A stretch of 64,000 nt of DNA from Nonomuraea sp. NEAU-A123 (GTDB lineage Bacteria; Actinomycetota; Actinomycetes; Streptosporangiales; Streptosporangiaceae). Location: contig NZ_JAHFZZ010000023.1 in assembly GCF_018603905.1 (NCBI RefSeq), positions 62,001 to 126,000 of the forward strand. The letters run 5' to 3'. The translations under genes were made by a program, and so were the position numbers. Every line of letters begins with the position of its first letter. Position 1 is the first letter of the stretch. Below are positions 16,612 through 25,194 of this stretch, piece after piece. Below the pieces are notes generated by a model, which searched no databases, was not told where the DNA came from, and was given only the letters and a program-made list of their open reading frames with translations.

Positions 16612-16989
16612 ATGTTCTCCGGCGTGTTCTCCGTGATCGCGATCCTCTTTCTCGTCCTCTACCTGGCGTGGATGATCGTCGCGAACCAACCCCGCCGAGA
16701 CCGGGCGACGTCCCACGCGCTGGCGGACCGCACGGGCATGGTCATCTACTGGAGGCCCGGCTGCAAGTACTGCATGAGACTGCGCATGCGCCTGCGCTTC
16801 ACGCCGCTGCGCTACACCGAGGTGAACATCTGGAAAGACCCCGAGGCGGCGGCGTTCGTCCGCTCGGTCGCGAACGGGAACGAGACCGTGCCGACCGTGA
16901 CGGTGGCCGAAAAGGCGATGGTGAACCCGTCGAAGGCCCAGGTGCTGGAAGCGGTCGAGAGGTACGCCCCGCACCTGGCCAGGAAATGA
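16612..16989 (+). CDS. Membrane-anchored glutaredoxin/mycoredoxin-like protein
   Basis: The protein has 125 residues. An N-terminal transmembrane helix (FSVIAILFLVLYLAWMIVA) is followed by a thioredoxin fold with the CxxC active site in YWRPGCKYCMRLR. VPTVTV, with its cis-Pro, is the usual glutaredoxin segment. I start it at ATG 16612, since GATACT lies 6 nt upstream as a -10 box and no ribosome binding site is present, implying a leaderless message. Mycoredoxins reduce mycothiol mixed disulfides; a membrane-tethered form would act near the inner face. Confidence 0.85.
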   Translation: MFSGVFSVIAILFLVLYLAWMIVANQPRRDRATSHALADRTGMVIYWRPGCKYCMRLRMRLRFTPLRYTEVNIWKDPEAAAFVRSVANGNETVPTVTVAEKAMVNPSKAQVLEAVERYAPHLARK

Positions 16990-17016
16990 CGGACCGGCTC
17001 CCTCAGGACACCGAAG

Positions 17017-17916
17017 TCAGGCGCCTGCGCGACGTAGCCGGGTCTTCGCCTCGTGCGCCAGCCGGTCGAGGACCGGGGACCCGCCGTCAACCAGCGAGGC
17101 TTTCTTGGCGTTGAACGCCCGCACCCACAGCCCCGCCGCCCAGGCGATCTCGTGCTCCTCCGCCCCCCAGTCGCCCCCTCGCGCGTACGCCGCCAGAAAC
17201 CGGTCCGTCTCGTCGATCGTCGCGGCCTCCAACGGTCCGCCCGTCTCCGTGAACACGGCCGCCGCCGCTCCCGCGATGGCGGGCTCGGGCAGGCACACCA
17301 CGCTGTCCCAGTCGTGTACGGCGTGCAGCCGGTGGTCCTGCCACCGGAGGTTCTGCGACTCCCAGTCCCCGTGACCGATCACCGACGCATGCCGTACGGC
17401 CACCAGGCGGTCGCGGACTCGGCGCCCGAGGTCGTCCAGCCAGGCCGGACCGGGACGGGTGTTGAGATCGACGTCCATGTCGTCCGGCCACGGCCAGACG
17501 CCCGCCGAGCCGTGCGCCCAGCCGACCCACGGCGGCGCGGGGGCGACGGAGGAGACGGCATCGGGGGCGGGCGCCAGCCGCACGAACCGCGCCAGCGCCT
17601 CCGCGAACAGCCGGGGCCGGTCGGCATCCCGGTCCAACTGCACCCCGCCCGGGACGTAGGTCTCGGCGCTAACCGTCCAACCGGCGAGTGGCACGGCGTC
17701 CGTGAGCGGGGAAGGGCACGGGAAGCCCGCACGAGACAGGTGCCGTTGCACCTCGACACACCCCTGGACGCGCGCCGAGGCCGGACGCCGCTTGAGCACT
17801 ACAGCCCGGCCGTCCGCCAGCTCGACCCCCAGCACCACGGACAGATGACCAGTACGGAACAACTCATGGACCGGGACCGAGCCGAGCCACGTCTCACACC
17901 ATGCCCGTAAATCCAT
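17017..17916 (-). CDS. APH/choline-kinase family phosphotransferase
   Basis: The protein has 299 residues. The catalytic loop ASVIGHGDWESQNLRW (about 182-197) carries HxDxxxxN, and HAVHDWDSVVCLPEPAIAGA carries the metal-binding Asp. The N-terminal lobe includes the ATP-site lysine in GRAVVLKRRP. It is divergent from the 2H-phosphoesterase-like gene, only 39 bp between start codons. Substrate unknown. Confidence 0.82.
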   Translation of the reverse strand: MDLRAWCETWLGSVPVHELFRTGHLSVVLGVELADGRAVVLKRRPASARVQGCVEVQRHLSRAGFPCPSPLTDAVPLAGWTVSAETYVPGGVQLDRDADRPRLFAEALARFVRLAPAPDAVSSVAPAPPWVGWAHGSAGVWPWPDDMDVDLNTRPGPAWLDDLGRRVRDRLVAVRHASVIGHGDWESQNLRWQDHRLHAVHDWDSVVCLPEPAIAGAAAAVFTETGGPLEAATIDETDRFLAAYARGGDWGAEEHEIAWAAGLWVRAFNAKKASLVDGGSPVLDRLAHEAKTRLRRAGA

Positions 17917-17955
17917 AGATCACTAGATATCAAGGGATCCTGGCATACTGCCCGG

Positions 17956-18663
17956 ATGTCCGACTTCACCGCCTTCTTCGCCGCCGGACGCGCCGCCCTC
18001 CTGTCGGGGCGCGCCACCTACGACCGGCCGATGGTGGAGGGGGCCGCTCGCTGGGGAGCAGCCGCGATCCTGCGGCCGGTCGGTACGGTGCTCGAACGGC
18101 TGGCGGACCTGGCCCAGGACGCCGGTACGGTCGCCGGACCCGGGCACTGGGCGCACGGCGCGGACTGCCTGCACGTCACGCTGCGTTCCCTGGAGCCCTA
18201 CCGGTCGGTCATCCCCGTGGACGATCCGCTACGGCGTGCCTATGCCGACGCTCTGCGGGAGGCGGCTGCGGACGTGTCGCCGGTTCGGGTGGTGCTGCGG
18301 GGGGTGAGTCCCCACCCGGGCGGGGTGCTCGCCTGCGGCCATCCGGTCGACGACACGCTGCTCACCCTCCAGAAGCGGTTCGCGCACGGGCTGGCCGCTC
18401 GCGGGGTGCGCGACCTCGAACGCGGCTGGGTGCGGGATCGCTGGTACGTCAGCCTCGTCCACTTCGCCGAGCCCGTGCCCGTCACCACGGCCGAGGCGAT
18501 CGTCGGTTGGTGCGATGAGCGGGCCGACCTGCCGATCGGCGTCGCGGAGCTCGGCGCGGCCGATCTCGTCCAAGCCGTCCACACCGGAACCGGAGTCCGG
18601 CTGGACGTACTGGAGCGGGTCCCGCTGCGGTGGGCGCCAGCACGCGACCCCGAATCGCACTGA
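17956..18663 (+). CDS. 2H phosphoesterase-like (LigT/2'-5' RNA ligase-like) protein
   Basis: The 235-residue protein has one canonical HxT motif, CLHVTLRSLEPY (His73, Thr75). The second motif, expected as HxS/T, reads WYVSLVHF (Tyr164, Ser166), so the second catalytic His is replaced or displaced. The overall spacing of about 90 residues between motifs fits the 2H fold. CATACT lies 6 nt before ATG 17956 with no Shine-Dalgarno, so the mRNA is probably leaderless. Enzymatic activity is doubtful if Tyr truly replaces His. Confidence 0.6.
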   Translation: MSDFTAFFAAGRAALLSGRATYDRPMVEGAARWGAAAILRPVGTVLERLADLAQDAGTVAGPGHWAHGADCLHVTLRSLEPYRSVIPVDDPLRRAYADALREAAADVSPVRVVLRGVSPHPGGVLACGHPVDDTLLTLQKRFAHGLAARGVRDLERGWVRDRWYVSLVHFAEPVPVTTAEAIVGWCDERADLPIGVAELGAADLVQAVHTGTGVRLDVLERVPLRWAPARDPESH

Positions 18664-18698
18664 CACCCACAGCCAGAACCACCACGCGGCCAAAACGG

Positions 18699-19100
18699 CT
18701 ACCTCACCAGCAGCGCGGTGACGAACTGCAGCAGATGCCAGGCCACATAAGCGCTGAGCGAGCAGAACGCCCACTCCTTGGCCCGCGAGATCCGCGACAC
18801 CCGCCGCAGCACCTCGACCGCCTCCCGCTGCGGCCGAGCCGTGATGGCCAGGAAGTACGCCGACACCAGCCAGGCCGCCCCCGACGCGGTCACCAGGCCG
18901 AGTGAGAGGGCCAGCAGCGCTCCCGAGGCGGGCATCGGGTCAGCCGGCGAGAGGCCGGGGGAGAGCTGGCGGTACCAGAAGGCGAGCACTCCGGTCAGCA
19001 CGGAGACGGTGATCCGCCTGTCCTTGCGCGCCTGTCGCTTGAGCCAGTGCAGGTCCCGACTGAGCCAGCGCAGGTCTCGACGCGGCTGGTTTCTGAGCAT
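18699..19100 (-). CDS. Small membrane protein of unknown function
   Basis: From ATG 19100 the product has 133 residues, with GGAGG 8 nt upstream. A strongly basic N-terminus (residues 1-30, many Arg and Trp) precedes three hydrophobic segments: around VSVLTGVLAFWYRQL, ALLALSLGLVTASGAAWLVS and VAWHLLQFVTALLV. I do not recognise the family. It lies downstream of the large STAND regulator on the same strand, 83 bp away, and could be co-transcribed. Confidence 0.6.
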   Translation of the reverse strand: MLRNQPRRDLRWLSRDLHWLKRQARKDRRITVSVLTGVLAFWYRQLSPGLSPADPMPASGALLALSLGLVTASGAAWLVSAYFLAITARPQREAVEVLRRVSRISRAKEWAFCSLSAYVAWHLLQFVTALLVR

Positions 19101-19183
19101 CCGGTTCACCTCCGTTGGAGTAGCTGGTCGTACCAGCTAACGGCAGGAACCCGGTCAAGATCTGCGACCTCAGGTCGCAAAAT

Positions 19184-22100
19184 TTACGACATTTGGCGGA
19201 GTTCGGCGGAGGCTTTCTTGAGTTCGAAGACGTCACCCACCTCCTCCAGGATGCGTACCGCCTCCCTCAGGTTGGCCACGGCCTCGGCGCGGTCGCCGGC
19301 CCGGTGGGCGATCAGGCCGATGGCCCGCAACGCGCAGCCCAGGTCGCGCCGGGTGCCGCAGACGAGATGCACGTCCTTGGCCTGTGACGCGAACGCCAGC
19401 GCCTCATCAGGCCGGTCCAGGTCGAGCAGGATCATGGCCAGCGTGGTGAGCGCCGCCGCCCAGCGGTCTTTGGTGGCGCTCTCGTTCTGCAACTCGACCG
19501 TCTCCCTGGCGTACTCGAGCGCGGCGGCCGTCTTGCCCGCGACGTGCAGGGCCTGCGCGATCGACAGCAGCGCGCTGGCCTTGTTGTCGCGTACCTCCTC
19601 CCGGATCTCCAGCGACGCCTTGGCGGCGCGCAGCGCGTCCTTGTGCCGGTCCAGCGACAGGTACGTGTAGGCGAGCGTCTCCTGGACGTCCGCCTCGGCC
19701 CGGCGGTTGCCCATGCCCTGGACGAGGTCCAGCGCCTCCAGCGCGTGGACGAACGCGACCTGCGGCAACCCCTGGCGTCGCCGTACCCGCGCCAGCCGGT
19801 TGAGCATCCTGGCCTCCACCGGCAGGTCGTGGATCTCCCGGCTGATGGCGAGCGCCTGGTTGAGGTAGTCGTCGGCGCGCAGGTAGTCGGCCAGCCGCCA
19901 GTGCACCAGCCCGATGTCGCCGAGCGTCTCGGCGCGTCCCTGCTCGTGGTGGAGCTCCCGCTGTACGGCCAGCGCCTGCTCGTAGTGTTCGAGAGCCTCG
20001 TCGTAACGGGAGCCGTTGCGCGCGATGCGGCCCAGCGTGCACAGGGCCCGGCCGCAGCCGTGCTGGTCGCCGGTGGCCGTGTACCCGGCCAGGGCCCGCT
20101 CGGCGTCGCGCTGCGCGTCGTGCGGCAGCCGGAGCGAGTCGTAGATCTCGGCCAGGCAGAGCAGCGTCTCGGCCTCGCTGTGCTCGTCGCCCAGGTCGTG
20201 GCAGATGGCCAGGGCCTCCAGCCCCTCCGACAGGGCGGCGTTCGGCTCGCCCAGGTAGTGCTGGACCCGGGCCAGGATGATCAGGCTCTGGGCGGTGCCG
20301 TGCAGGTCGCCGAGCTGCTCGCGTACCTCCAGCGCCTGCCCGGCGTGGTGCAGCGCGAGCTCGTGCCGTTCCTGCGACAGGTGCAGGCGCGACAGCGAGT
20401 GCAGGCAGTCGGCGACCCCGGCCAGGTCGCCGATCTCCTCGTAGACCTCCAGCGCCTCGCCCGCGCACTTGAGCGCGTCCTCGCTGTTGCCTGCGATGCC
20501 GTGTACCTCGGCCAGGTCGTTCAGGGCGCGGGCCCGGCCCTCGCGGTCGCCGAGCGAGGTGAAGTCGGACAGCGCCTCGCCGATGTAGCGGGCGGCCTGG
20601 GTGGACGGGCCGATGTCGCGGTGGATCGAGCCGAGATGGCTGCGCATCAGCGCGATCGCCCGCCGGTCGCCGATCCGTGCCGCCGAGTTGAGCCCGATCT
20701 GCTGGATCTCCAGGTCGTTCTGGTAGTAACGCAACCGCCTGAACGGCTCGAACACCGCCTCGGCCAGCCGCCAGGCGGCGTGGTGCGCGCCGGTCTCCTC
20801 AGCCAGCCGTACGACGGAGACCAGCGACCGGCGCTCGGCCTCGAACCACGCGCGTGGCGTGGCCGGGTCGGTCGCCATGCCCAGGTAGTGGTCGAGCAGC
20901 CGGACCCTGGCCTCGCGCACGCCGGCCTCCGCGTGCCTGCCCAGCTCTCTGGCCAGCCGCTTGACCAGGTCGTGCACGCGATAGCGCGGCCCGGCCATCG
21001 GCTCGATCAGGTACGCCCGGTGCAGGCCCTCGACCGCGATCACCGCCTCGCTGACGGAGGCGCCGAGCGCGGCGGCCAGGACCTCGGGCGTGAAGTCCTG
21101 GCCGGGCAGCAGCCCGACGTGCCGGAAGGCGCGCCGCTGAGGCGGGGTGAGCGACTCGTAGGCCAGGTCGAGCGCGGAACGGAAGGCGTCCTCCGGGTCG
21201 CCGGAGAGCGGCTGCCGCCGGTCGGGCCCGCGCAGCTCGCGTACCCGCGACTCGACGCTGAGCCCGGGGTCCTCGGCGAGCTTGGCCGCCGAGATGCGCA
21301 GCGCGAACGGATGGTACGAGCAGACCCTGGCCAGCTCGGCCAGCGCGTCGCGGTCGGTGGCCCGCGGCGACTCCTCGCCGAGCACCGCGACCAACAGCGC
21401 GACGGCGTTGCCCGGATCGAGTACGGACAGGTCCATCAGGTCGGCGTGTCCGGTGGCGCGTAGCGGGGCCATCCTGGTCCTGCTGGTCACCAGCACGACG
21501 CAGTCTTTGCTGCCCGGCAGCAGCGCCCGCACCTGCGCCGGGTCGGCGGCGTTGTCCAGGATGAGCAGCAGCTTCCGCCCCGCCAGGCGGCTCCGGTACA
21601 GCAGCATCAGCTCGGCCTCGTCGGAGGCGGGCATCTGCTCGCCGACACCGAGCGAGCGCAGGATCTGCCCGAGTGCCTCGGCCGGGGTCATGGGCGGCTG
21701 GCTGGGCGACTGGCCGCGCAGATCGATCACGATCTGCCCGTCGGGGAACCGCCAGGCCTGCTGGTGCGCCCAGCGCGTGACCAGCGCCGTCTTCCCCACG
21801 CCCGGTAACCCTTGGACGACCATCGTGTTCGGCCGGCGCGGCCGCTCCAGCCACGAGCTGAGCAGGTCGAGACTCTGCTGCCGCCCGGTGAAGTCGGAGA
21901 CGTCGGCAGGCAACTGAGCGGGCCGGGGCACCTCCCCTGCGGGCAACGCCTCGACCGGCGCGCCCGGCCGGGTCAGGAACGGGGTGACCCGCCCCTCCCA
22001 GGGAGCGGACAAGTGCTCCCAGGCCCCGGCGACGCCCCGCAACGCCGCCGCGTCGGAGATCCGCAGCCGCCGGTACCCGGGCCGGACCAGCCAGCCCCGC

Positions 22101-22693
22101 CGAACCCACTGAGTGAGCTGCCGCTGCACCACATCGGGCGCGCTGCCCACCAGATCGGCCAGCGTCTCCATGGACAGGGGCGGCGCCGACTCGCCGGCCA
22201 GCCCGTAACGCTCGTCCAGGTGCAGTAGCCACACGGCCAGCCGCGCGGCGACGGGCGCCCGGGCCAGCGCCTCATGCCTGCGGGCGGCGACGTCCCTGGC
22301 GAACAGTTCCTGCACCAACGCCATGGCCACGGCCGTATTGGCCGCGGCGTGTTCCCGCAATGTCCGCACATCGATCGGCCACGCCCGAACCTCGGTCAGC
22401 GCGTCGATCCGAACCCGCTCGGCCGGACTCCAGAACGCCAATTCCCCGACGAGATCCCCATCGGCCCGGAGATCGTGAATGCCTTCACGCTCGCCGCCCG
22501 CCAAATATTCCCGCGCATAGCCGTAATCGATGACAAATACGCGGTTGGCGGGCCGCAATACAGAGCAAATACTTTCGTTACGCCGGAAAATCCGGGGTCG
22601 CGCGCCTTCTTCGACGAGCGACCGAAAGATCCCCACCCCGACACCACCCCCCTCGGGACGGCGGTGTCCGCGACGAAACAGCCCACACGACAT
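19184..22693 (-). CDS. Crp-like / NB-ARC / TPR fusion regulator (STAND family)
   Basis: The protein has 1169 residues. Residues ~25-130 form a cyclic-nucleotide-binding-like barrel (DLRADGDLVGELAFWSPAER) and ~150-215 a Crp-type winged helix (SMETLADLVGSAPDVVQRQL). Residues ~268-520 are an NB-ARC NTPase with Walker A GLPGVGKTAL (295-304), Walker B KLLLILDNAAD and CVVLVTSRTRM. From ~640 to the end there are about a dozen TPR repeats. AfsR-like proteins share the NB-ARC/TPR part but have a SARP domain at the front; here a Crp-like module takes its place. The start could be a GTG up to 20 codons later. The ligand is unknown. Confidence 0.88.
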   Translation of the reverse strand: MSCGLFRRGHRRPEGGGVGVGIFRSLVEEGARPRIFRRNESICSVLRPANRVFVIDYGYAREYLAGGEREGIHDLRADGDLVGELAFWSPAERVRIDALTEVRAWPIDVRTLREHAAANTAVAMALVQELFARDVAARRHEALARAPVAARLAVWLLHLDERYGLAGESAPPLSMETLADLVGSAPDVVQRQLTQWVRRGWLVRPGYRRLRISDAAALRGVAGAWEHLSAPWEGRVTPFLTRPGAPVEALPAGEVPRPAQLPADVSDFTGRQQSLDLLSSWLERPRRPNTMVVQGLPGVGKTALVTRWAHQQAWRFPDGQIVIDLRGQSPSQPPMTPAEALGQILRSLGVGEQMPASDEAELMLLYRSRLAGRKLLLILDNAADPAQVRALLPGSKDCVVLVTSRTRMAPLRATGHADLMDLSVLDPGNAVALLVAVLGEESPRATDRDALAELARVCSYHPFALRISAAKLAEDPGLSVESRVRELRGPDRRQPLSGDPEDAFRSALDLAYESLTPPQRRAFRHVGLLPGQDFTPEVLAAALGASVSEAVIAVEGLHRAYLIEPMAGPRYRVHDLVKRLARELGRHAEAGVREARVRLLDHYLGMATDPATPRAWFEAERRSLVSVVRLAEETGAHHAAWRLAEAVFEPFRRLRYYQNDLEIQQIGLNSAARIGDRRAIALMRSHLGSIHRDIGPSTQAARYIGEALSDFTSLGDREGRARALNDLAEVHGIAGNSEDALKCAGEALEVYEEIGDLAGVADCLHSLSRLHLSQERHELALHHAGQALEVREQLGDLHGTAQSLIILARVQHYLGEPNAALSEGLEALAICHDLGDEHSEAETLLCLAEIYDSLRLPHDAQRDAERALAGYTATGDQHGCGRALCTLGRIARNGSRYDEALEHYEQALAVQRELHHEQGRAETLGDIGLVHWRLADYLRADDYLNQALAISREIHDLPVEARMLNRLARVRRRQGLPQVAFVHALEALDLVQGMGNRRAEADVQETLAYTYLSLDRHKDALRAAKASLEIREEVRDNKASALLSIAQALHVAGKTAAALEYARETVELQNESATKDRWAAALTTLAMILLDLDRPDEALAFASQAKDVHLVCGTRRDLGCALRAIGLIAHRAGDRAEAVANLREAVRILEEVGDVFELKKASAELRQMS

Positions 22694-22790
22694 GACAGCG
22701 ACACGACCGCCAAGGGCCGTCCTGTCACATCAGTGGAACCCTGGCGACAGCACCTGTCAACCGCGGGCTACCCGGGCTGTGCCGTGAAGA

Positions 22791-23477
22791 TCACGCGTGG
22801 GCCGGCTCCGTACGGTCGGGGACGAACCGGTAGCCCACGTTGCGGACCGTGCCGATCAGGGACTCGTACTCGGTGCCCAGCTTCGCGCGCAGCCGCCGGA
22901 CGTGCACGTCGACCGTCCGGGTGCCCCCGAAGTAGTCGTAGCCCCACACCTCCTGCAGCAACTGGGCGCGGGTGAACACGCGGCCGGGGTGCTGCGCGAG
23001 GTATTTGAGCAGCTCGAACTCCTTGAACGTCAGATCGAGCACCCGCCCCCGCAGTCGCGCCGTATAAGTCGCCTCATCGATGGACAGATCGCCACTGCGG
23101 ATCTCGTCCGGAACGTCCTCGGCCTGGGTCGTACGGCCGATGGACATGCGCAGCCGCGCCTCCACCTCGGCCGGCCCCGCGCTGTCGAGCAGCACGTCGT
23201 CGACGCCCCACTCGGCGGTCATCGCGGCCAGCCCGCCCTCGGTGACGATCACCAGCAGCGGGCAGTCGATGCCCGTCGTGCGGATCAACCGGCACAGGCT
23301 TTTGGCCTGCACCAACTCCTTTCGGGCGTCGACCAGAACCGCGTCCGCGGGCGGCGTGTCGATCAGCGCGGACGCCTCGGCCGGCGAGACGCGGACCGAG
23401 TGGAGCAGCAACCCCAGTGCCGGTAGCACCTCGGCTGATGGCTCAAGGGCGTTGGTCAGCAGGAGCAGGTTGCTCAT
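22791..23477 (-). CDS. glnR: GlnR, OmpR-family global nitrogen regulator
   Basis: The protein has 228 residues and matches actinomycete GlnR closely. It starts MSNLLLLTNALEPSAEVLPA, and the receiver-like domain includes CPLLVIVTEGGLAAMTAEWG. The C-terminal winged helix contains RVLDLTFKEFELLKYLAQHP and TRTVDVHVRRLRAKLG. GlnR activates or represses nitrogen assimilation genes (glnA, amtB, nir). ATG 23477 is preceded by GAGGAGG at good spacing. It ends 97 bp from the start of the STAND gene, also on the minus strand. Confidence 0.95.
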   Translation of the reverse strand: MSNLLLLTNALEPSAEVLPALGLLLHSVRVSPAEASALIDTPPADAVLVDARKELVQAKSLCRLIRTTGIDCPLLVIVTEGGLAAMTAEWGVDDVLLDSAGPAEVEARLRMSIGRTTQAEDVPDEIRSGDLSIDEATYTARLRGRVLDLTFKEFELLKYLAQHPGRVFTRAQLLQEVWGYDYFGGTRTVDVHVRRLRAKLGTEYESLIGTVRNVGYRFVPDRTEPAHA

Positions 23478-23652
23478 ATCGGCCTCCTCAAACACACAAG
23501 GACCCGGGGGCTTCGTCGCCCAGGTCCTGTAGGCGAGGATATCCCACGCGAACGTCGCGTCCATTGCGCGTCCACCAGATGAACAGCGTAAACCATGGTT
23601 CGCGGATGTTAACGCGGTCCCACAATGGAGCTGAGCCGAATGTGAGGTGGCC

Positions 23653-23904
23653 ATGGCCACGGGAAAGGTACGTTATTGGGCCGCCGCGAAAGAGGCGGCC
23701 GGAGTGGCCGAGGAGCCGTTCGACGCGGTCACACTTGGCGAACTCATGACCAAAATCACACAAAATCGTGCCGAACTTGCCCGCGTGATCGGCCGTTCGT
23801 CCTTCCTGGTCGACGGCTCGCCGGTGGGCAAGCGGGCCCACGAGGAGGTGATCCTGGGCGACGGAGCGACGGTCGAGGTGCTGCCGCCCTTCGCCGGCGG
23901 GTGA
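23653..23904 (+). CDS. MoaD/ThiS-like ubiquitin-fold sulfur carrier
   Basis: The 83-residue protein ends in the diagnostic Gly-Gly (EVLPPFAGG), which is thiocarboxylated in MoaD and ThiS. The start is MATGKVRYWAAAKEAAG, with RYWAAAKEAAG matching the MoaD N-terminus. GAGG lies 5 nt before ATG 23653; a GTG at 23647 is an alternative. It could supply sulfur for molybdopterin or another cofactor. It is divergent from glnR. Confidence 0.88.
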   Translation: MATGKVRYWAAAKEAAGVAEEPFDAVTLGELMTKITQNRAELARVIGRSSFLVDGSPVGKRAHEEVILGDGATVEVLPPFAGG

Positions 23905-23978
23905 TCGGACGCTTGTTCGGGGAATGAGGCATCCCAGTCGATAAGCTCATGATCCCCCGTTGTGAGACAGGATGTCCG

Positions 23979-24644
23979 ATGCGCAAACTGATCATTTTCC
24001 TGATCGTGCTGGTCGTTCTCCTCGCCGTCGTCGATCGAGTGGCGGTCGCCGGAGTGCAGCGCGATCTCGCCAACCGGATCGGTGCCGCGGCAGACCTCAA
24101 CAGCACGCCAACCGTGACAATTGAGGGCATCCCATTTCTTACACAGGCAGTCTCCGGGAGGTATCCGGAGGTACGGTTCAATCTCGGCACTCTCACCTAC
24201 GGGGGAGTTCCGGTGAAGAACCTGCAGGGCGTCGCCTACGACGTGACCGCTCCGCTGGCCGACGTGCTCCAGAACAGAGCCAACGTCCGGGCCGGGCGCC
24301 TGACCGTCCGCGGCACCCTGACCAGGGCGACGATCGACAAGTACGCGCCGCAGGGCGTCAAGATCTCCGGGAACGGCCAGCGGCTCGTCGCGTCGGGTGA
24401 GGTGACGGTAGGGGTGAGCAAGGTGAAGTTCAACGCGGAGCTGCGCGTCCAGGTCACCGACGGGGGTATCAAGCTCCAAGCGGAGAAGATCCAGGGCGTG
24501 CCCGCCGCGCTCGCGCAGTTCGTGACGTACACGATCCCGTTCAAGGGGAAGCTCCCGTTCGACGTCAAGGTGACAGGAGTGAAGAGCGTGGCCGAAGGAT
24601 TGGAGTTCGCTGCCGAAGCGTCTGACGTGCCGCTCCGTGGATGA
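23979..24644 (+). CDS. LmeA-like (DUF2993) phospholipid-binding protein
   Basis: The protein has 221 residues. It starts MRKLIIFLIVLVVLLAVVDR, an uncleaved signal anchor. The rest is a beta-rich DUF2993 domain (VTIEGIPFLTQAVSGRYPEV; LTYGGVPVKNLQGVAYDV). In mycobacteria LmeA works in the cell envelope on lipoglycan elongation. Its stop overlaps the start of the following sigma factor gene by 8 bp, so the two are translationally coupled. Confidence 0.88.
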   Translation: MRKLIIFLIVLVVLLAVVDRVAVAGVQRDLANRIGAAADLNSTPTVTIEGIPFLTQAVSGRYPEVRFNLGTLTYGGVPVKNLQGVAYDVTAPLADVLQNRANVRAGRLTVRGTLTRATIDKYAPQGVKISGNGQRLVASGEVTVGVSKVKFNAELRVQVTDGGIKLQAEKIQGVPAALAQFVTYTIPFKGKLPFDVKVTGVKSVAEGLEFAAEASDVPLRG

Positions 24645-25194
24645 CTTCGAACCGGTCAGCCCCGCCGTACGTGATGAGGGTGTGACTGCAGCCGACACCG
24701 CCGACGAGGAGCTGGTTAAGACTCTCTTCGACGAGCACGCTGGGCCACTCTACGGATACGTGCTGCGACTCACGGGCGATTCGGGACGAGCGGAGGACGT
24801 CGTGCAGGAAACGCTGCTGCGGGCTTGGCGGCATCCTGACGCCCTCACCGGCCGCCCGATTCGTGCATGGTTGTTTACGGTTGCCCGTAATCTCGTCGTA
24901 GACCAGCACCGCGCCCGCAAGTCCCGCCCGCCGGAGACCGGTGATGAGGCGCTCGCCGTACTACCGGCGGACGACGAGCTGGAGCGGGCGGTCGAGTCGT
25001 GGGCCGTGGCCGAGGCGCTGGCCGCGTTGCGGCCCGAGCACCGTGAGGTGCTGTTGGAGGTCTACTACCGGGGGAGATCGGTGAAGGAGGCGTCGGCCAC
25101 GCTGGGCATCCCGCCGGGCACGGTCAAGTCACGCACCTACTACGCGCTGCGCGCGCTCAGGCTCGCGCTCGAGGAGCGAGGGCTGGCGCCGTGA
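24637..25194 (+). CDS. ECF RNA polymerase sigma factor
   Basis: The protein has 185 residues. Region 2 spans about 25-95 (YGYVLRLTGDSGRAEDVVQE, then RAWLFTVARNLVVDQHRARK) and region 4 about 125-178 (LRPEHREVLLEVYYRGRSVK, then TLGIPPGTVKSRTYYALRAL). The next gene, coupled by a TGATG overlap, encodes a zinc-binding anti-sigma factor. The GTG 24637 start overlaps the preceding LmeA-like gene. The layout resembles mycobacterial SigL with its cognate anti-sigma, but the exact group is uncertain. Confidence 0.92.
   Translation: MDDFEPVSPAVRDEGVTAADTADEELVKTLFDEHAGPLYGYVLRLTGDSGRAEDVVQETLLRAWRHPDALTGRPIRAWLFTVARNLVVDQHRARKSRPPETGDEALAVLPADDELERAVESWAVAEALAALRPEHREVLLEVYYRGRSVKEASATLGIPPGTVKSRTYYALRALRLALEERGLAP

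Noticed and set aside
19184..20760. Regular spacing in this region as a tandem DNA repeat or CRISPR
   Set aside because: The periodicity comes from TPR-coding repeats of ~120 bp with diverged sequence; there are no identical repeats and spacers.
19544..21463. Plus-strand ~640-codon frame opposite the STAND gene
   Set aside because: Its composition (Val/Gly/Gln/Arg-rich) and repeated pattern are a reflection of the TPR repeats on the other strand.
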